Source: Halobacteroides halobius DSM 5150 (lineage in GTDB: Bacteria > Bacillota > Halanaerobiia > Halobacteroidales > Halobacteroidaceae). Taken from it: a stretch of 64,000 nucleotides of DNA. The translations under genes and the position numbers were made by a program. The stretch lies in the NCBI RefSeq assembly GCF_000328625.1, contig NC_019978.1, positions 558,001-622,000 on the forward strand, read 5' to 3'. Below are positions 25,508 through 33,586 of the stretch, one piece after another. The notes beneath the pieces were generated by a model. That model was not told where the DNA came from. It searched no databases and was given only the letters and a program-made list of their open reading frames with translations. The stretch's first letter is position 1. Each line of letters opens with the position of its first letter.

Positions 25508-26451
25508 AACAAGGTTATTTAGGAATCGATGTAGGGTCAGTAAGTACCAATATAGCAATTATAGATGAAGGGCAGAATTTAGTTGATAAATTATACTTAA
25601 GGACTAATGGACAACCTATTAATGCTATTCAAGAAGGACTTTCAACAATTAAAGATAAAATAAATATGGAGATCAAAGGTGTAGGAACTACAGGTAGTGC
25701 TAGAAATCTAGCTGGGGTGATTGTGGGAGCAGATGTAATAAAAAATGAGATTACAGCTCATGCAGTAGCAGCCTCTAATGTAGTACCAGGTGTGCAAACA
25801 ATACTAGAAATTGGGGGCCAAGATTCTAAGTTAACTATTTTAAGAGATGGAGTTGTAGTAGATTTTGCAATGAATACAGTCTGTGCGGCAGGGACAGGTT
25901 CATTTTTAGACCAGCAGGCTAGTCGCTTAAATATTCCTATTGAAGAATTTGGCGCTTTAGCCCTTGAAGCTGAGAGTCCAGTTAGAATTGCGGGGCGGTG
26001 TTCTGTATTTGCAGAGTCTGATATGATTCACAAGCAACAGTTAGGTCATAGGTTAGAAGATATTATAGCTGGATTATCTAAAGCAATGGTTCGCAATTAT
26101 TTAAATAATGTCGGTCAAGGAAAAGAAATATTAGGTCCTGTAGTCTTTCAAGGAGGAGTAGCTGCTAATAAAGGAATTAAAGCAGCTTTTGAAGAGGAAT
26201 TGGGTATGGAAGTAACTGTACCTGATTGTCATGATGTTATGGGAGCTATTGGTTCTGCACTCTTGGCCCAAGAGGCTGTTAAAGATGGTCAAACAGAATT
26301 TAAAGGGTTTGATACGTCTGATTTTGACTATCATGCATCTAGTTTTGAATGTGATGGTTGTCCTAACCATTGTGAGATCATCAATATCCATAAAAATGAT
26401 GAAGTAATAGCTCGTTGGGGATCTAAATGTCCTAAGTGGGAGGCAGTTTAA
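25504..26451 (+). CDS. BadF/HgdC-type ATP-dependent activase with extra C-terminal cysteines
   Basis: 315-aa activase of the BadF/BadG/BcrA/HgdC family: an ASKHA-fold ATPase that transfers a low-potential electron to a dehydratase or reductase. GIDVGSVSTN is the first phosphate loop, IGGQDSKL the second, and C127 (NTVCAAGTGSF) with C166 (AGRCSVF) are the cluster ligands bridging the homodimer in characterised members. Unusual: the last 35 residues add C283-x2-C286-x3-C290 and C309. Start overlaps the preceding stop (ATGA). Confidence 0.88.
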   Translation: MKQGYLGIDVGSVSTNIAIIDEGQNLVDKLYLRTNGQPINAIQEGLSTIKDKINMEIKGVGTTGSARNLAGVIVGADVIKNEITAHAVAASNVVPGVQTILEIGGQDSKLTILRDGVVVDFAMNTVCAAGTGSFLDQQASRLNIPIEEFGALALEAESPVRIAGRCSVFAESDMIHKQQLGHRLEDIIAGLSKAMVRNYLNNVGQGKEILGPVVFQGGVAANKGIKAAFEEELGMEVTVPDCHDVMGAIGSALLAQEAVKDGQTEFKGFDTSDFDYHASSFECDGCPNHCEIINIHKNDEVIARWGSKCPKWEAV

Positions 26452-26490
26452 TTTAGTTATCAATTGTCAGCAATCAGTGATCACAAAAGT

Positions 26491-26514
26491 GGAGAGGAGA
26501 AATTTTTCCTCTCC
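26491..26514 (+). terminator. Hairpin after the activase gene, weak terminator
   Basis: GGAGAGGAGA pairs with TTTCCTCTCC with one mismatch over a 4-nt loop, but the following bases are mixed A and T and not a clean T run. Confidence 0.4.
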
Positions 26515-26527
26515 AAATTAATTTAGT

Positions 26528-26556
26528 TTGACATTTAGTACTTAATTAACTATAAT
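26528..26556 (+). promoter_or_regulatory. Consensus SigA promoter of the RND/LolA/barrel operon
   Basis: Perfect TTGACA (26528-26533) and perfect TATAAT (26551-26556) separated by exactly 17 nt. The best promoter in the window; such strength is usually held down by a repressor, and a palindrome lies at the expected start site. Confidence 0.88.
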
Positions 26557-26564
26557 ATACCTAG

Positions 26565-26588
26565 ATAGAACTGACCGGTCAGTTCTAT
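26565..26588. promoter_or_regulatory. 24-bp palindromic operator, probable TetR-family binding site
   Basis: Perfect inverted repeat centred on GACCGGTC with outer AGAACT/AGTTCT arms. It begins 9 nt after the -10 element, covering the predicted transcription start. The TetR gene that ends this operon (31097-31669) is the natural candidate regulator; binding is inferred. Confidence 0.75.
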
Positions 26589-26606
26589 AAGAAGGAGGGG
26601 AAACAA

Positions 26607-28898
26607 GTGAAGTTTATAGAGAACTTTGTTAAGCAGTATCCAAAAACAATAATTATTGTCATATTATTAATTACTGCTGTTTTTGGCTATCAGGCAACTA
26701 AAATTAGCATCAATACTGATATTAAGGATATGTTTCCTGATGGTGATCCAGCAGTAGAGACTTTTGATCGCGTAAGTAATAAGTATGGCGGTTCTGAATA
26801 TGTGATTTTAATGTTAAAGGATAAGAATATTTTAGATCAGACTTCGCTTAAAACAATTGATTCTTTAACTAAGCAGATGTCAGAAATAAAAGGAGTTAAT
26901 AAGATTCGAAGCATCACTAATATTGAAGAAATTAGAGGTAAAGGGTTTACCATTGAAATAGGTGATTTTATTAGACAAATCCCTAAATTACAGGTAGAAG
27001 CCAAGAAACTAGCTCAAAAAATTAAAACTAAGGAGCGGTATTTAGGAACTTTAATTTCTGAAGATTTTAAGGCAGCAACGCTTATAGCTCAACTAAATCC
27101 GGAAGCAGATCAAGGTTATGTAGTATCTAAAATTCAGCAACTTAGAAAGCAGTTTAAACTAACTAAAAAAAGTTATTTAACCGGTAGTCCAGTTCTTAGT
27201 AAGGAATTAGCTGATAATATGCGAGCGGATATAAAAAAACTACTTCCTTTTGTTTCACTAATGGTAATGTTAATTTTATTTAGCAGTTTTCATAGTTTAC
27301 GAGGGGTAGTTTTACCGTTAATTATTGTCCTCTTTAGTGTTATCTGGACGGTGGGATTGATTGCTTGGTTAGGAAAGGCCTTATCAATTGTAAGTACTAT
27401 TTTGCCTGTTTTATTGGTTAGTGTTGGTAGTGCTTATGCAATCCACTTTTTGGCCCGTTATTATGAGGATTTAGATAATGGATTGATTAAAAATAAAGCA
27501 GTATCGGAGAGTATTATTAATGTGGGAGCAGCTATTGCTATGGCAGGAGTAACTACCATGGTTGGTTTCTCCTCACTGGGATTATCCGATTTAACAATTA
27601 TTAAAGAGTTTGGTTTGTTTACTGCTTTTGGAGTATTTGCTGCTTTATTAATCTCGACTACTTTTTTACCGGCTGTTTTATATTTAATTGATCGGCCTGA
27701 TAATTTAAGGGCCGCTGAAGAAAGAGAATTCTTAGATCAGGCCTTTACTAAAATATCTAGTTTTGTTAAGAACTCTCCTGAAATAATAGTAGGTATAGTG
27801 GTTATAATCTGTATTCTATCTATCTGGGTAATTCCCCGGATTAAACCGGAAACAAATTATATTACTTTCTTTGAGCAGGGTAGTGAAATCAGGCAGGCTA
27901 ATGAATTGGTAAATACTAAGTTTGGTGGTTCCGAATCCTTGGAAATTATTATTGATACCGGCAAAAAGAACGGGATAGAAAATCCAAAGTTTTTACAGCA
28001 GGTTAAGGAATTCCAGACTGAATTAGAAAAGATAAATTTATTGAGTAATTCTATGTCGGTAGTGGATTTATTAGAGGAAGAAAATGAAGCTTTACATGGT
28101 GGTAAAGATGAATTTGAGGTTCTACCTAAGCAGGGAATAGCCCAGTATTTAATGATGTTATCTTCTGGGGATGATATTTTAAGTGATTTTGTAGATTTTA
28201 ATCATCAAGAAGTTAGAGTTAGAGTAATGGTTGAGAGTGCAAATAGTCAGCAGAAAGAAGCTATGCTTAGTCAGGTTAATAAGTTAATTGACAGTAAGTT
28301 TGGAGAAAAGAAGTATGATATTACGCTAACAGGAATTCCAGTTTTAACTAATATCTTAACGGATATGATTATCAGCAGTCAGATTAAGAGTTTAATTTCT
28401 TCTATTTTATGTGCTTTCATTATTACTAGTCTATTATTGAAATCTCCAATTAAAGGATTTGCCTGTAGTTTTCCGATTGCAGTCACTGTTTTATTTAACT
28501 TTGGTTTAATGGGCTGGAGTTCGGTACCCTTAAATGTAGCTACCAGTATGATTGCCAGCATTGCCGTAGGAGTAGGAGTGGATTATAGTATTCATTTTTA
28601 TACTCGCTATTTAGAAGAAAGAAAAGCAGGAGCAAGTTTAGAAGAAGCTTTAGATGTAGCAATTAATACTATTGGCCGGGCCAACTACTTTAATGCTACT
28701 GCTGTAACAGCTGGGTTTTTAGTTTTATTATTTTCTTCTACCCCTCCACTTAGAACATTTGGATTGCTAACGGCAATTACGATGTTAGTCTCCTTTGCTG
28801 GAGCAATGGTATTATTACCGGCTTTAATTAGTTTTCGCCATAAGTATATTCGACCCTTGTTGGAAAAAGAAAGGGAAGAGGTAGTAAGTAGTGAGTAA
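26607..28898 (+). CDS. RND superfamily (MMPL-type) transporter
   Basis: 763-aa inner-membrane proton-driven permease. Two similar halves each have one helix, a large extracytoplasmic domain and five helices: first loop about 35-205, second about 420-585. LLVSVGSAYAIHFLARYYED and ASIAVGVGVDYSIHFYTRYLEE are the repeated helix-4 motifs of MMPL/sterol-sensing-like permeases. It lacks the length of HAE-type drug pumps (about 1040 aa), fitting lipid or hydrophobic-compound transport. GTG start with AAGGAGGGG. Followed by LolA-like and barrel genes. Confidence 0.9.
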   Translation: MKFIENFVKQYPKTIIIVILLITAVFGYQATKISINTDIKDMFPDGDPAVETFDRVSNKYGGSEYVILMLKDKNILDQTSLKTIDSLTKQMSEIKGVNKIRSITNIEEIRGKGFTIEIGDFIRQIPKLQVEAKKLAQKIKTKERYLGTLISEDFKAATLIAQLNPEADQGYVVSKIQQLRKQFKLTKKSYLTGSPVLSKELADNMRADIKKLLPFVSLMVMLILFSSFHSLRGVVLPLIIVLFSVIWTVGLIAWLGKALSIVSTILPVLLVSVGSAYAIHFLARYYEDLDNGLIKNKAVSESIINVGAAIAMAGVTTMVGFSSLGLSDLTIIKEFGLFTAFGVFAALLISTTFLPAVLYLIDRPDNLRAAEEREFLDQAFTKISSFVKNSPEIIVGIVVIICILSIWVIPRIKPETNYITFFEQGSEIRQANELVNTKFGGSESLEIIIDTGKKNGIENPKFLQQVKEFQTELEKINLLSNSMSVVDLLEEENEALHGGKDEFEVLPKQGIAQYLMMLSSGDDILSDFVDFNHQEVRVRVMVESANSQQKEAMLSQVNKLIDSKFGEKKYDITLTGIPVLTNILTDMIISSQIKSLISSILCAFIITSLLLKSPIKGFACSFPIAVTVLFNFGLMGWSSVPLNVATSMIASIAVGVGVDYSIHFYTRYLEERKAGASLEEALDVAINTIGRANYFNATAVTAGFLVLLFSSTPPLRTFGLLTAITMLVSFAGAMVLLPALISFRHKYIRPLLEKEREEVVSSE

Positions 28899-28921
28899 AA
28901 AATAAAAGAGAGGTGATACTG

Positions 28922-29692
28922 ATGAAAAAATTAGTCAGTTTATTGGTACTGATAAGTTTATTGGTTGGATTGAGTGGTTTAACTGGAGCGGCTGATTTAA
29001 CCGGAGAAGATGTACTGGATAAAATCAAAGAATCAATTGATGCTAATTCGGCACAGCTTACATTAAAAATGGAGCTATACAGCAGTTCAGGTAGTAAACG
29101 AGAGCGGAAGATGAAGGTCTGGACACAGGAGCAGAACCAAGATAAAGCCATGATGAGATTCTTAGCTCCAGCAAGTATAGAAGGAACTGGCTTCTTATCT
29201 CAAGATAAGGCTAATGGAGAGGAAGAAATGTATCTTTATATGCCGGCTTTAGGTGGAGTACGCAAGATTGCCGGCAGTCAGAAGAATGGAAGCTTTGTTG
29301 GTACTGACTTTAGTTATAATGATTTATCGATTTTAGGTGGCGGAAATTATAAAGAGGATTATGAGGCAACAATTTTGAATAAAGACAGCAGTCAGTATCT
29401 ACTAAAGTTGGTACCCACTGATGAAGAGATTGAGTATAAGTACGGTAAGATGTGGGTTAGAAAAAGCAACTGGGTTCCATCTAAGATTAAGTTTTATGAT
29501 GCTCAAGGTAAGTTATATAAGGTATTGACAAATGATAATATTAAACAGATCGACGGCTACTGGACACCGTACCAGATGACAATGAAGAATAAGCAGCAAG
29601 GTACAAAGACAGTACTGTATATAAAAGAGATTACTTATGATCAACAGATTAATCCCCGGCGGTTTACTACTCGTAATTTACGAAGATATTAA
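28922..29692 (+). CDS. LolA-like periplasmic outer-membrane lipoprotein-sorting protein
   Basis: 256-aa secreted protein (COG2834-type). Signal peptide at 1-23 (SLLVLISLLVGLSGLTGAAD). The mature part has the repeating beta-strand pattern of the LolA/LolB fold: MKVWTQEQNQDKAMMRF, GTGFLSQDKAN, EEMYLYMPALGGVRKI, TDFSYNDLSIL. Members of this group bind a hydrophobic ligand and often accompany an MMPL-type permease. ATG at 28922, 6 nt after AGAGAGGTG; a GTG at 28913 overlaps that site. Probably a periplasmic shuttle between permease and barrel (inference). Confidence 0.85.
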   Translation: MKKLVSLLVLISLLVGLSGLTGAADLTGEDVLDKIKESIDANSAQLTLKMELYSSSGSKRERKMKVWTQEQNQDKAMMRFLAPASIEGTGFLSQDKANGEEEMYLYMPALGGVRKIAGSQKNGSFVGTDFSYNDLSILGGGNYKEDYEATILNKDSSQYLLKLVPTDEEIEYKYGKMWVRKSNWVPSKIKFYDAQGKLYKVLTNDNIKQIDGYWTPYQMTMKNKQQGTKTVLYIKEITYDQQINPRRFTTRNLRRY

Positions 29693-29740
29693 GTTAGTTA
29701 TTAGCTAACAACTGACAACTAATTAACAGGAGGGATAATG

Positions 29741-31081
29741 ATGAAGAAATTGAAATTATTGTCGTTAGTGTTGGCCCTGCTAATGGTAGTTGGTACGGGA
29801 GCTTTAGCGGCTGATGAAGTTGAAATTTCCGGAAGTTTAGAGAGTGACTTAGTTGCTAATCTTGATAATGGGAATCTAACTGATACAGAAAAGTTTAATT
29901 TAATCTTAGAGAAGAGATTTGGGTTTACTGCTGATGTGTATGTGGATTTAGAAGCTAAATCTTTTACGTTACCTAGTTCAAAGCGGGAAACAGAAGTGAA
30001 GATTGCTGAAGCTTATGTAAATTACTACACTAAAAATATGGATTGGCAATTAGGCAAACAGAAGATTAGCTGGGGCAGCTCTTATAAACTTCAACCGACT
30101 AATTACTTTAATCCTCGAGATTTAACCGCCCTCAAGCCGATGAATGAAAAGGTAGCAGTCAAGGCAGTGAAGGGAACTTACTATGCTCCGAAGCGGATTG
30201 AGATCTCAGGAGTTGTGACGCCGTTTTTTAAGACGCATCAAATGAGTAAGGAGCAAAAAATAAATTTATTGAATAAATTTAATAATAAGGTAGCTACAAT
30301 GGTATCAGAAATAAAAGGAATTAATTCTTTACAAAGTGATATTAAAGAAAAAGTAATTAATAATCCACTGGATGAAGTAAAGGATGATGTTGAAAATACT
30401 CAAGCTGGTTTCAAGGTTACTAAGCGCGGATTGAAAGGATTTGATGTATCAGCAACTGTATATCACGGTCGCGATAAATTACCCATAGTGGATAGAGACT
30501 ATCTAGAAAATCAAGTGAATGATTTGATTAGGAATTATGAGGAATATGTAAATCAAACAAATGATCCAGAAGGTTTTGCTACTTATTGTGATAGTAACAA
30601 TAAGACTTTAGACTCCTTTATCCTTTACCCCGAAACTAATCAAGTGGGAATTGATGTCATTGGCGATATCAATGGTATCGGTGTCTGGAGCGAAGTTGCT
30701 TACAGTATGTATGAAGATGATCAGTTTGATAATCGAATCCAAGCAACCTTAGGAGCGGATTATAAGTTTGAAAATAACCTATATTTAGTCGGGCAGGTTT
30801 ATTACCAGCAGGGCCGATTAGACAGCGAAGCTGATATTAAAGCCTTTAACGTCCACTTTGATAAACCGGTCTTTACCTTCCATACAATAGAAGCTAATGC
30901 CATCTATGAAGCAGAGAGTGAAACTTATTTAATTGAACCGCAGTTTACTTATTCTCTAGCTAATTCTACTGAACTGCAGATCGGCGGGACTTATAAAGAA
31001 AGTAACAGCGACAGCCAATCAAGCTTGATTTCTAATTTAGGAGATGATAGAATTTATACTCGCTTAAAGGTAGAATTTTAA
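29741..31081 (+). CDS. Outer-membrane beta-barrel protein
   Basis: 446-aa exported protein with a signal peptide ending GALAADEVEI. The rest is a series of amphipathic strands; WQLGKQKISWGSSY and YFNPRDLTALKP recall DUF1302-type barrels. The last residues RLKVEF end in Phe, the hallmark of BAM-inserted barrels. A helical stretch (about 165-215) interrupts the strands and could be a plug or extracellular insert. ATG at 29741 is 7 nt after AGGAGG; 29738 is also possible. Direct sign of an outer membrane. Confidence 0.8.
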   Translation: MKKLKLLSLVLALLMVVGTGALAADEVEISGSLESDLVANLDNGNLTDTEKFNLILEKRFGFTADVYVDLEAKSFTLPSSKRETEVKIAEAYVNYYTKNMDWQLGKQKISWGSSYKLQPTNYFNPRDLTALKPMNEKVAVKAVKGTYYAPKRIEISGVVTPFFKTHQMSKEQKINLLNKFNNKVATMVSEIKGINSLQSDIKEKVINNPLDEVKDDVENTQAGFKVTKRGLKGFDVSATVYHGRDKLPIVDRDYLENQVNDLIRNYEEYVNQTNDPEGFATYCDSNNKTLDSFILYPETNQVGIDVIGDINGIGVWSEVAYSMYEDDQFDNRIQATLGADYKFENNLYLVGQVYYQQGRLDSEADIKAFNVHFDKPVFTFHTIEANAIYEAESETYLIEPQFTYSLANSTELQIGGTYKESNSDSQSSLISNLGDDRIYTRLKVEF

Positions 31082-31096
31082 AAGGGAGTTGAAGCT

Positions 31097-31669
31097 ATGA
31101 ATTCCAAACGAAAAAAAATTTTCACAGTAGCTGTAGAAAAATTTTCGCAGAATGGAGCTGCTGATACTACGATGCAGGAGATTGCCAAAGAAGCAGGAGT
31201 TGGAAAAGGAACTTTATACCGCTACTTTAATAATAAAGAAGATTTAATTTCTTCGTTAGTAGAAATGGGTTTTAATCAGTTAACTGAAGAGATTAAGCGG
31301 GGAATTGCAGGAATAGATAATCCGGCTAAAAAATTGGATAAAACAGTTACCATTCATCTTGAATTCTATAATCAACATCGGGATTTTTGTAAATTCTTAA
31401 CTCGGGAAAGTTTAGGGTATAAGAATAAGTTTGAAGAACATATTAAAAAGATCAGAAGCAAATATACCATTGTTATTCAAGAGATCATTGAACAGGGAGT
31501 AACGACAGGAAAGTTTAAAGAGTTAGATATTGAGACTGCTACTGCTTCCTTAATCGGCATGGTTAATATTAATGCTCTACACTGGTTTATGTTTAGAGAC
31601 GAATTTCCGGTTACTAAAATAAAGAATGAGATTATTGAGCTAATTTTTAATGGGTTACTACAAGCCTAA
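31097..31669 (+). CDS. TetR family transcriptional regulator
   Basis: 190-aa repressor. The helix-turn-helix is at about 25-45 (TMQEIAKEAGVGKGTLYRYF) and the rest is an alpha-helical ligand-binding domain. AAGGGAG precedes the ATG, 15 bp after the barrel gene. As last gene of the operon it likely represses its own transcription at the palindrome 26565-26588. The inducer is probably the transported compound. Confidence 0.88.
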   Translation: MNSKRKKIFTVAVEKFSQNGAADTTMQEIAKEAGVGKGTLYRYFNNKEDLISSLVEMGFNQLTEEIKRGIAGIDNPAKKLDKTVTIHLEFYNQHRDFCKFLTRESLGYKNKFEEHIKKIRSKYTIVIQEIIEQGVTTGKFKELDIETATASLIGMVNINALHWFMFRDEFPVTKIKNEIIELIFNGLLQA

Positions 31670-31794
31670 TAGTTTTTGTAGTCTATTATTGGTTTTATTT
31701 TGTAGGTGCTGTATTAATTTTAGTAGGTGTGTGGGGGACTAATTATTATGGAGAATATCAGGAGGTTGTTACAGAAAAAACAATTGATAATTAA
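31651..31794 (+). pseudogene. Possible remnant of a small membrane-protein gene
   Basis: An open stretch without a usable ATG/GTG/TTG near its start encodes a hydrophobic helix (VVYYWFYFVGAVLILVGVWG) followed by TNYYGEYQEVVTEKTIDN and a stop at 31792-31794. It begins inside the end of the TetR gene. The protein-like composition suggests a decayed or truncated gene; a chance frame is possible. Confidence 0.3.
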
Positions 31795-31806
31795 TCTCAA
31801 AAAGGT

Positions 31807-31835
31807 TTGACAAGACAGAATAATTATGTTAAGCT
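31807..31835 (+). promoter_or_regulatory. Tentative promoter of the lysA leader
   Basis: Perfect TTGACA at 31807-31812, then after 17 nt the poor -10 match TAAGCT (31830-31835). Position just upstream of the riboswitch is right, but the -10 element is weak. Confidence 0.35.
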
Positions 31836-31844
31836 ATTTGCAGT

Positions 31845-32015
31845 TAAATAGAATGATAGAGGAGCAATGATTATTAGTACTTCTAAGGAGCTAGGTCTGA
31901 GTGTAGAATTAGGAGGAAAGGGATTATTGCCGAAGCCCTAAAAGCAATTGCTATCTCTTAGGGTTGGGGATATAATTAATAGTTATATTACTGCCACTTT
32001 GTGGAGAGCTATCTT
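31845..32015 (+). ncRNA. Lysine riboswitch (L box) aptamer
   Basis: Conserved L-box pieces appear in the right order: GATAGAGG near 31856, TTAGTAC near 31874, GGAAAGGG then GCCGAAGC at 31914-31936, ACTGCCACTTTGTGGAGAG near 31990 and GCTATC at 32008-32013 closing the base stem with the 5' GATAG. The downstream gene is lysA, and a terminator follows directly, so lysine should switch off lysA by premature termination. Matches the layout known from Bacillus lysC. Confidence 0.85.
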
Positions 32016-32029
32016 ACGACTGGAGATCT

Positions 32030-32059
32030 GGTTATGAGAAAAGCTCATAACCTTTTTTT
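32030..32059 (+). terminator. Expression-platform terminator of the lysine riboswitch
   Basis: GGTTATGAG (32030-32038) pairs with CTCATAACC (32044-32052), then seven Ts, 77 bp before the lysA start. The segment 32010-32036 could pair with the aptamer to form the antiterminator. Confidence 0.85.
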
Positions 32060-32135
32060 ATTATAGGTTAGCAATTAGTGTGAGAAGTTAAAAGCTCATA
32101 CACAACTATAGAGCAGGGAGAAAGGAGTAGTTTTT

Positions 32136-33449
32136 ATGAAATTACAAGGAACAATGGAGGTTAGTCAGGATGGAATTTTAGAGGTTGCTGGACATAATTT
32201 AGTAGATATTGCTGAGGAATATGGGACTCCTTTGTATATTTTAGATGAAAAAGAAATTAGAGATAATTGTCGTGCTTATAGAGAAGCCTTTGAAAAGTGG
32301 TACCCCAATTCTGAAACTTTATATGCTAGTAAGGCATTTTTATCAGTAGCTATGGCAAGAATTATTGACCAAGAAGGTTTAGGTTTAGATGTCGTATCGG
32401 GTGGAGAATTACATGTGGCATTAGAGGCAGATTTCCCAGTAGAAAAGATTTATTTTCATGGAAATAATAAAACACCTGATGAGATTGAAATGGCATTAGA
32501 TGCAGGAATTAAAAGTTTTGTGGTAGATAATCAATATGAATTAGAGTTATTAAATCAATTAGCAGGGAAACATGGAGTAGTACAAGATATTTTATTACGA
32601 GTTACGCCTGGAATTGAAGCTCATACTCATAGCTATATTCAAACTGGTCAGACTGATTCTAAGTTTGGAGTGGGAGTACAAAATGGTTTAGCATTAGAAA
32701 CAATTAAGCAAGTTAAAGAGTTAAAAAATGTGAAGTTAGTAGGACTTCATTGTCATATTGGTTCTCAAATCTTCAAATTAAAATCATTTGCTAAAGCAAT
32801 AGAGGTTATGATGGATTTTGTAGAAGAAGTAAAAGAAGAGACAGGTTTAGTAATGGAAGAGTTAAATTTAGGTGGTGGAATTGGAATTCCTTATACTGAA
32901 GATGAGGAAAAACCAAGTATTGATCAGTACGCTGAGATTGTAACTAAAACGATTAAAGAAACATGTGAGAGTCTTGATATGCCATTACCTAAAATAATTA
33001 ATGAACCAGGTCGTTCAATTGTAGGTACGGCTGGTTCTACTATTTATCGGGTTGGTTCAGTGAAACAAATTCCAAATATCAGAAAATATGTTGCGGTAGA
33101 TGGTGGAATGCCAGACAATATCCGACCAGCTTTATATGATGCCGAATATGAAGCATGTGTGGTTAATAAAGCTGACCAAGAATTAGAAGAGACTGTTACT
33201 ATTACAGGTAAGTGTTGCGAATCAGGTGATATTTTAATTAAGGATATTAAATTACCGCACATAGAGCCAGGAGATATACTATTAACATCTTGTACTGGAG
33301 CTTATGGATATGCTATGAGTAGTAATTATAATGGAGTAACAAGGCCTGGGGTTTTATTATTAAGTGAGAATAATATTGATTGGATTGTAAAGCCCGAAAG
33401 TAAGCAAGATTTAATCTCTAATGATGTTCTTCCAGAGAGACTTAAATAG
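32136..33449 (+). CDS. lysA: Diaminopimelate decarboxylase
   Basis: 437-aa PLP enzyme making L-lysine from meso-diaminopimelate. The PLP lysine is K66 (LYASKAF); HCHIGSQIF, ELNLGGGIGIPY and EPGRSIVG line the cofactor site; CCESGD carries the active-site Cys contributed across the dimer. GGAGTAGTTTTT precedes the ATG. Controlled by the lysine riboswitch. In Bacillus lysA directly follows spoVAF; here 8.6 kb intervenes. Confidence 0.96.
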   Translation: MKLQGTMEVSQDGILEVAGHNLVDIAEEYGTPLYILDEKEIRDNCRAYREAFEKWYPNSETLYASKAFLSVAMARIIDQEGLGLDVVSGGELHVALEADFPVEKIYFHGNNKTPDEIEMALDAGIKSFVVDNQYELELLNQLAGKHGVVQDILLRVTPGIEAHTHSYIQTGQTDSKFGVGVQNGLALETIKQVKELKNVKLVGLHCHIGSQIFKLKSFAKAIEVMMDFVEEVKEETGLVMEELNLGGGIGIPYTEDEEKPSIDQYAEIVTKTIKETCESLDMPLPKIINEPGRSIVGTAGSTIYRVGSVKQIPNIRKYVAVDGGMPDNIRPALYDAEYEACVVNKADQELEETVTITGKCCESGDILIKDIKLPHIEPGDILLTSCTGAYGYAMSSNYNGVTRPGVLLLSENNIDWIVKPESKQDLISNDVLPERLK

Positions 33450-33464
33450 AGAAATTATTAAGTA

Positions 33465-33497
33465 GTAAGAGTGCTTAAGCGCTCTTACTTTTTTTTT
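33465..33497 (+). terminator. Terminator of lysA
   Basis: GTAAGAGTGC (33465-33474) pairs with GCGCTCTTAC (33479-33488, one G-T pair), followed by nine Ts. Confidence 0.88.
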
Positions 33498-33586
33498 ATA
33501 ACTTTTTATGGTATAATTATGAAGGTTAAATAGAAGAATAATAATGCAAATTATGCTATTGTAAATTAATATAATGGAGTGATAAG

